Below are positions 22,366 to 22,387 of a stretch of 22,387 nt of DNA, piece after piece. Position numbers and translations under genes: made by a program. The notes under the pieces are model-generated. The model had not been told where the DNA came from and ran no database searches. It worked only from the letters and a program-made list of their open reading frames with translations. How positions within the stretch are numbered: the first letter of the stretch is position 1; the number at the start of each line of letters is the position of its first letter. This stretch comes from Acidiluteibacter sp965660325. Lineage in GTDB: Bacteria; Bacteroidota; Bacteroidia; Flavobacteriales_E; Vicingaceae. Location of the stretch: assembly GCA_965660325.1 (NCBI GenBank), contig CBFHZL010000033.1, positions 1 through 22,387 on the forward strand, read 5' to 3'.

Positions 22366-22387
22366 TTCTAATTACTTTGGCACCCCA

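Overview
The window reads as chromosomal DNA of a member of the Bacteroidota, probably Flavobacteriales or a close relative. It is AT-rich and densely coded. Ten exact matches to the Bacteroidetes -7 promoter element TAnnTTTG sit just upstream of start codons, and Shine-Dalgarno sequences are absent. It also carries a type IX secretion (T9SS) C-terminal sorting domain, several families largely restricted to this phylum (DUF2452, DUF2911, a DUF6952-like protein) and the futalosine-pathway enzyme MqnA. Apart from one candidate restriction-modification pair, the content looks like core chromosome. I saw no rRNA, tRNA, CRISPR array, insertion sequence or phage gene, and no gene-free stretch longer than 300 bases.

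Layout. 1-180: tail of a ZIP metal transporter. 281-913: a 2-Cys peroxiredoxin with its own promoter and a strong terminator. 971-3217 (-): a secreted kelch/Ig-like T9SS cargo protein. 3338-4691 (-): operon mazG, thioredoxin, DUF6952-like protein, closed by a terminator. 4780-6599 (+): two-gene envelope operon, a PagL-like acyloxyacyl hydrolase and a head-GIN lipoprotein. 6667-6861 (+): a small four-cysteine membrane protein that converges on 6858-9108 (-), the operon yaaA, DUF2452, apbE. 9254-10426 (+): proline dehydrogenase. 10469-12501 (+): adenine methyltransferase overlapping a PD-(D/E)XK nuclease-like gene. 12555-14234 (+): Pif1-like helicase with a C-terminal helix-turn-helix. 14358-15911 (+): EI24-family membrane protein and mqnA, closed by a terminator shared with the convergent DUF2911/TPR gene at 15962-16801 (-). 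16874-19236 (-): operon glycosyltransferase, ECF sigma factor, rsmG. 19327-21536 (+): tgt and an LptF/LptG permease, converging on ispE at 21529-22341 (-).

How the genes fit together. Oxidative-stress defence recurs: peroxiredoxin, thioredoxin and YaaA. Respiration and redox chemistry recur too: ApbE flavin transferase, a possible NqrM-like maturation protein, MqnA for menaquinone, and proline dehydrogenase feeding the quinone pool. A third set serves the envelope: PagL-like protein, LPS-export permease, glycosyltransferase and T9SS cargo. The points most worth a second look are the compact methyltransferase/nuclease pair, the four-cysteine protein beside apbE, a Tgt lacking its three zinc cysteines, and a PagL-like protein with Asn where the catalytic Glu is expected.
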